Under the pieces are notes generated by a model. It was not told the origin of the DNA, searched no databases, and worked only from the letters and a program-made list of their open reading frames with translations. Source: an uncultured Clostridia bacterium (GTDB lineage: Bacteria > Bacillota > Clostridia > TANB77 > CAG-508). From it: a stretch of 6,405 bases of DNA. The stretch is from positions 1 to 6,405 of the forward strand of contig CAKPKU010000080.1 of assembly GCA_934167365.1 (NCBI GenBank), given 5' to 3'. Positions 6,039-6,405 of this stretch are shown here, one piece after another. A program made the translations under genes and the position numbers. Each line of letters opens with the position of its first letter. Position 1 is the first letter of the stretch.

Positions 6039-6219
6039 AATAATTTCTTCGTGGTGCCACCCGGCTTTAAAAAACTATTTTGTAGTTTTTCCTTAATTAA
6101 AATATTGCTCCAATGTGTTTTTCAATCAGGTTTTCTAATAAAGGCTTTCAGCGTAACACCTTTAATCTCTTTTAGCTCTTTTGATTGCTCGTCATTTTCA
6201 TCGCAATTATATACATAAT
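6009..6219 (-). ncRNA. T-box riboswitch leader of aspS
   Basis: The conserved T-box CGGGTGGCACCACG lies at 6063-6050 on the - strand. CGTCCC (6038-6033) can pair with its GGG and ACG to form the antiterminator, leaving the UGGCACC bulge; UGGC fits an acceptor end with G73. Stem I can be drawn fully. The base helix is ATTGC 6207-6203 with GCAAT 6108-6104. GATGA (6202-6198) opposite GGA (6111-6109) forms the kink-turn-like region. AATG 6196-6193 pairs with CATT 6115-6112. The specifier loop has ACGAG on one side and AAAAACA (6122-6116) on the other. CAATCA 6187-6182 pairs with TGATTG 6128-6123, and a distal arm carries TAAAGG/CCTTTA. By register the specifier is AAC (6119-6117), an Asn codon. 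Stem III is AAAAACTA 6090-6083 with TAGTTTTT 6077-6070. Only 13 bases separate Stem I from Stem III, so Stem II is missing. Uncharged tRNA should stabilise the antiterminator and switch aspS on. Confidence 0.95.
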
Positions 6220-6225
6220 ATAGTT

Positions 6226-6254
6226 ATTTTACATAGTATGGCAGTTTTTGTCAA
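6226..6254 (-). promoter_or_regulatory. Sigma-A promoter of the T-box/aspS unit
   Basis: On the - strand: a perfect TTGACA (-35, 6254-6249), a 17-base spacer and TAAAAT (-10, 6231-6226). Transcription should start near 6219, about 12 bases before the base of Stem I, so the whole T-box is transcribed. Confidence 0.85.
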
Positions 6255-6272
6255 TAGTTATACTCAAAATAT

Positions 6273-6301
6273 TTGAATTATGTATAAAACTATGATAAAA
6301 T
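6273..6301 (+). promoter_or_regulatory. Sigma-A promoter with extended -10 for hslO
   Basis: TTGAAT (-35, 6273-6278), a 17-base spacer and TAAAAT (-10, 6296-6301), with TG one base before the -10. The expected start is near 6307, giving a leader of about 24 bases. Its -35 lies 18 bases from the -35 of the divergent aspS promoter. Confidence 0.75.
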
Positions 6302-6330
6302 TAGAAAAAAACAATAAGGAGTTTAATAAA

Positions 6331-6405
6331 ATGTCAGACAAAATAGTTAGAGGATTAGCATACAACGGAAAAATAAATATAAAATGTATAGATACAACTG
6401 AACTT
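6331..6405 (+). CDS. hslO: Start of Hsp33 redox-regulated chaperone (3' truncated by window)
   Basis: Twenty-five codons are visible. MSDKIVRGLAYNGKINIKC followed by IDTTEL matches the N-terminus of Hsp33, where D-hvRa-A--G-hR---a-TT-LV is typical (h = hydrophobic). TAAGGAG at 6315-6321 lies nine bases before ATG 6331, and a good promoter precedes it. Hsp33 is a cytoplasmic holdase chaperone that binds zinc through four C-terminal cysteines and is switched on when oxidants release the zinc; that part lies beyond the window, so the redox switch cannot be confirmed. The gene is transcribed divergently from aspS. The identification rests on a short segment only. Confidence 0.75.
   Translation, partial: MSDKIVRGLAYNGKINIKCIDTTEL

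Noticed and set aside
6115..6117. CAC (His) as T-box specifier
   Set aside because: It would leave only two bases before GGAG and break the CATT helix; tRNA(His) has C73, which does not match the UGGC bulge.
6125..6127. GAT (Asp) as T-box specifier
   Set aside because: It lies in the CAATCA/TGATTG helix and too far from the Stem I base, and is followed by T instead of the usual purine.

Overview
The window is AT-rich and reads as the chromosome of a low-GC, Gram-positive, endospore-forming member of the Clostridia. The evidence is the base composition, strong AGGAG-type ribosome binding sites, sigma-A promoters with 17-bp spacers, a T-box riboswitch in front of a tRNA synthetase gene, and a CwlD-type amidase, which belongs to spore-cortex maturation. 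No mobile element, CRISPR array, rRNA or tRNA gene is visible. This is mainly housekeeping chromosome rather than an accessory island. I found no new multi-gene system; the unusual features lie in gene control.

Left part (+ strand): the last 112 codons of a cation-transporting P-type ATPase (1-339). A hairpin follows, running directly into the start codon of a cwlD-like amidase (413-1129). Next come about 280 bp without a gene, holding an interrupted inverted repeat and a polypurine tract. A strong promoter (1410-1438) then drives a membrane-anchored M23/LytM peptidoglycan endopeptidase ending at 2501. Its reading frame opens upstream of the first ATG and appears to start at an ATT codon (1476). 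The amidase and the endopeptidase both act on peptidoglycan, but the endopeptidase has its own promoter.

Middle (- strand): a perfect 19-bp bidirectional terminator separates the M23 gene from a convergent pepV-type M20 dipeptidase (2565-3968). This gene has its own compact promoter and ribosome binding site. A terminator at 4078-4129 insulates it from aspS, which lies upstream on the same strand.

Right part: aspS (4147-5901, - strand) encodes a full-length bacterial AspRS whose signature motifs resemble the alphaproteobacterial type. It is preceded by a complete T-box leader with promoter, Stem I, Stem III, antiterminator and terminator. By alignment of Stem I the specifier codon is AAC (Asn), not an Asp codon, and the UGGC acceptor-binding bulge fits a tRNA with G73. 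This suggests an AspRS that also supplies Asp-tRNA(Asn) for an amidotransferase, regulated by uncharged tRNA(Asn). It is the most interesting observation here. Divergent from aspS, a sigma-A promoter with extended -10 drives the start of hslO (Hsp33), cut off by the window end at codon 25.
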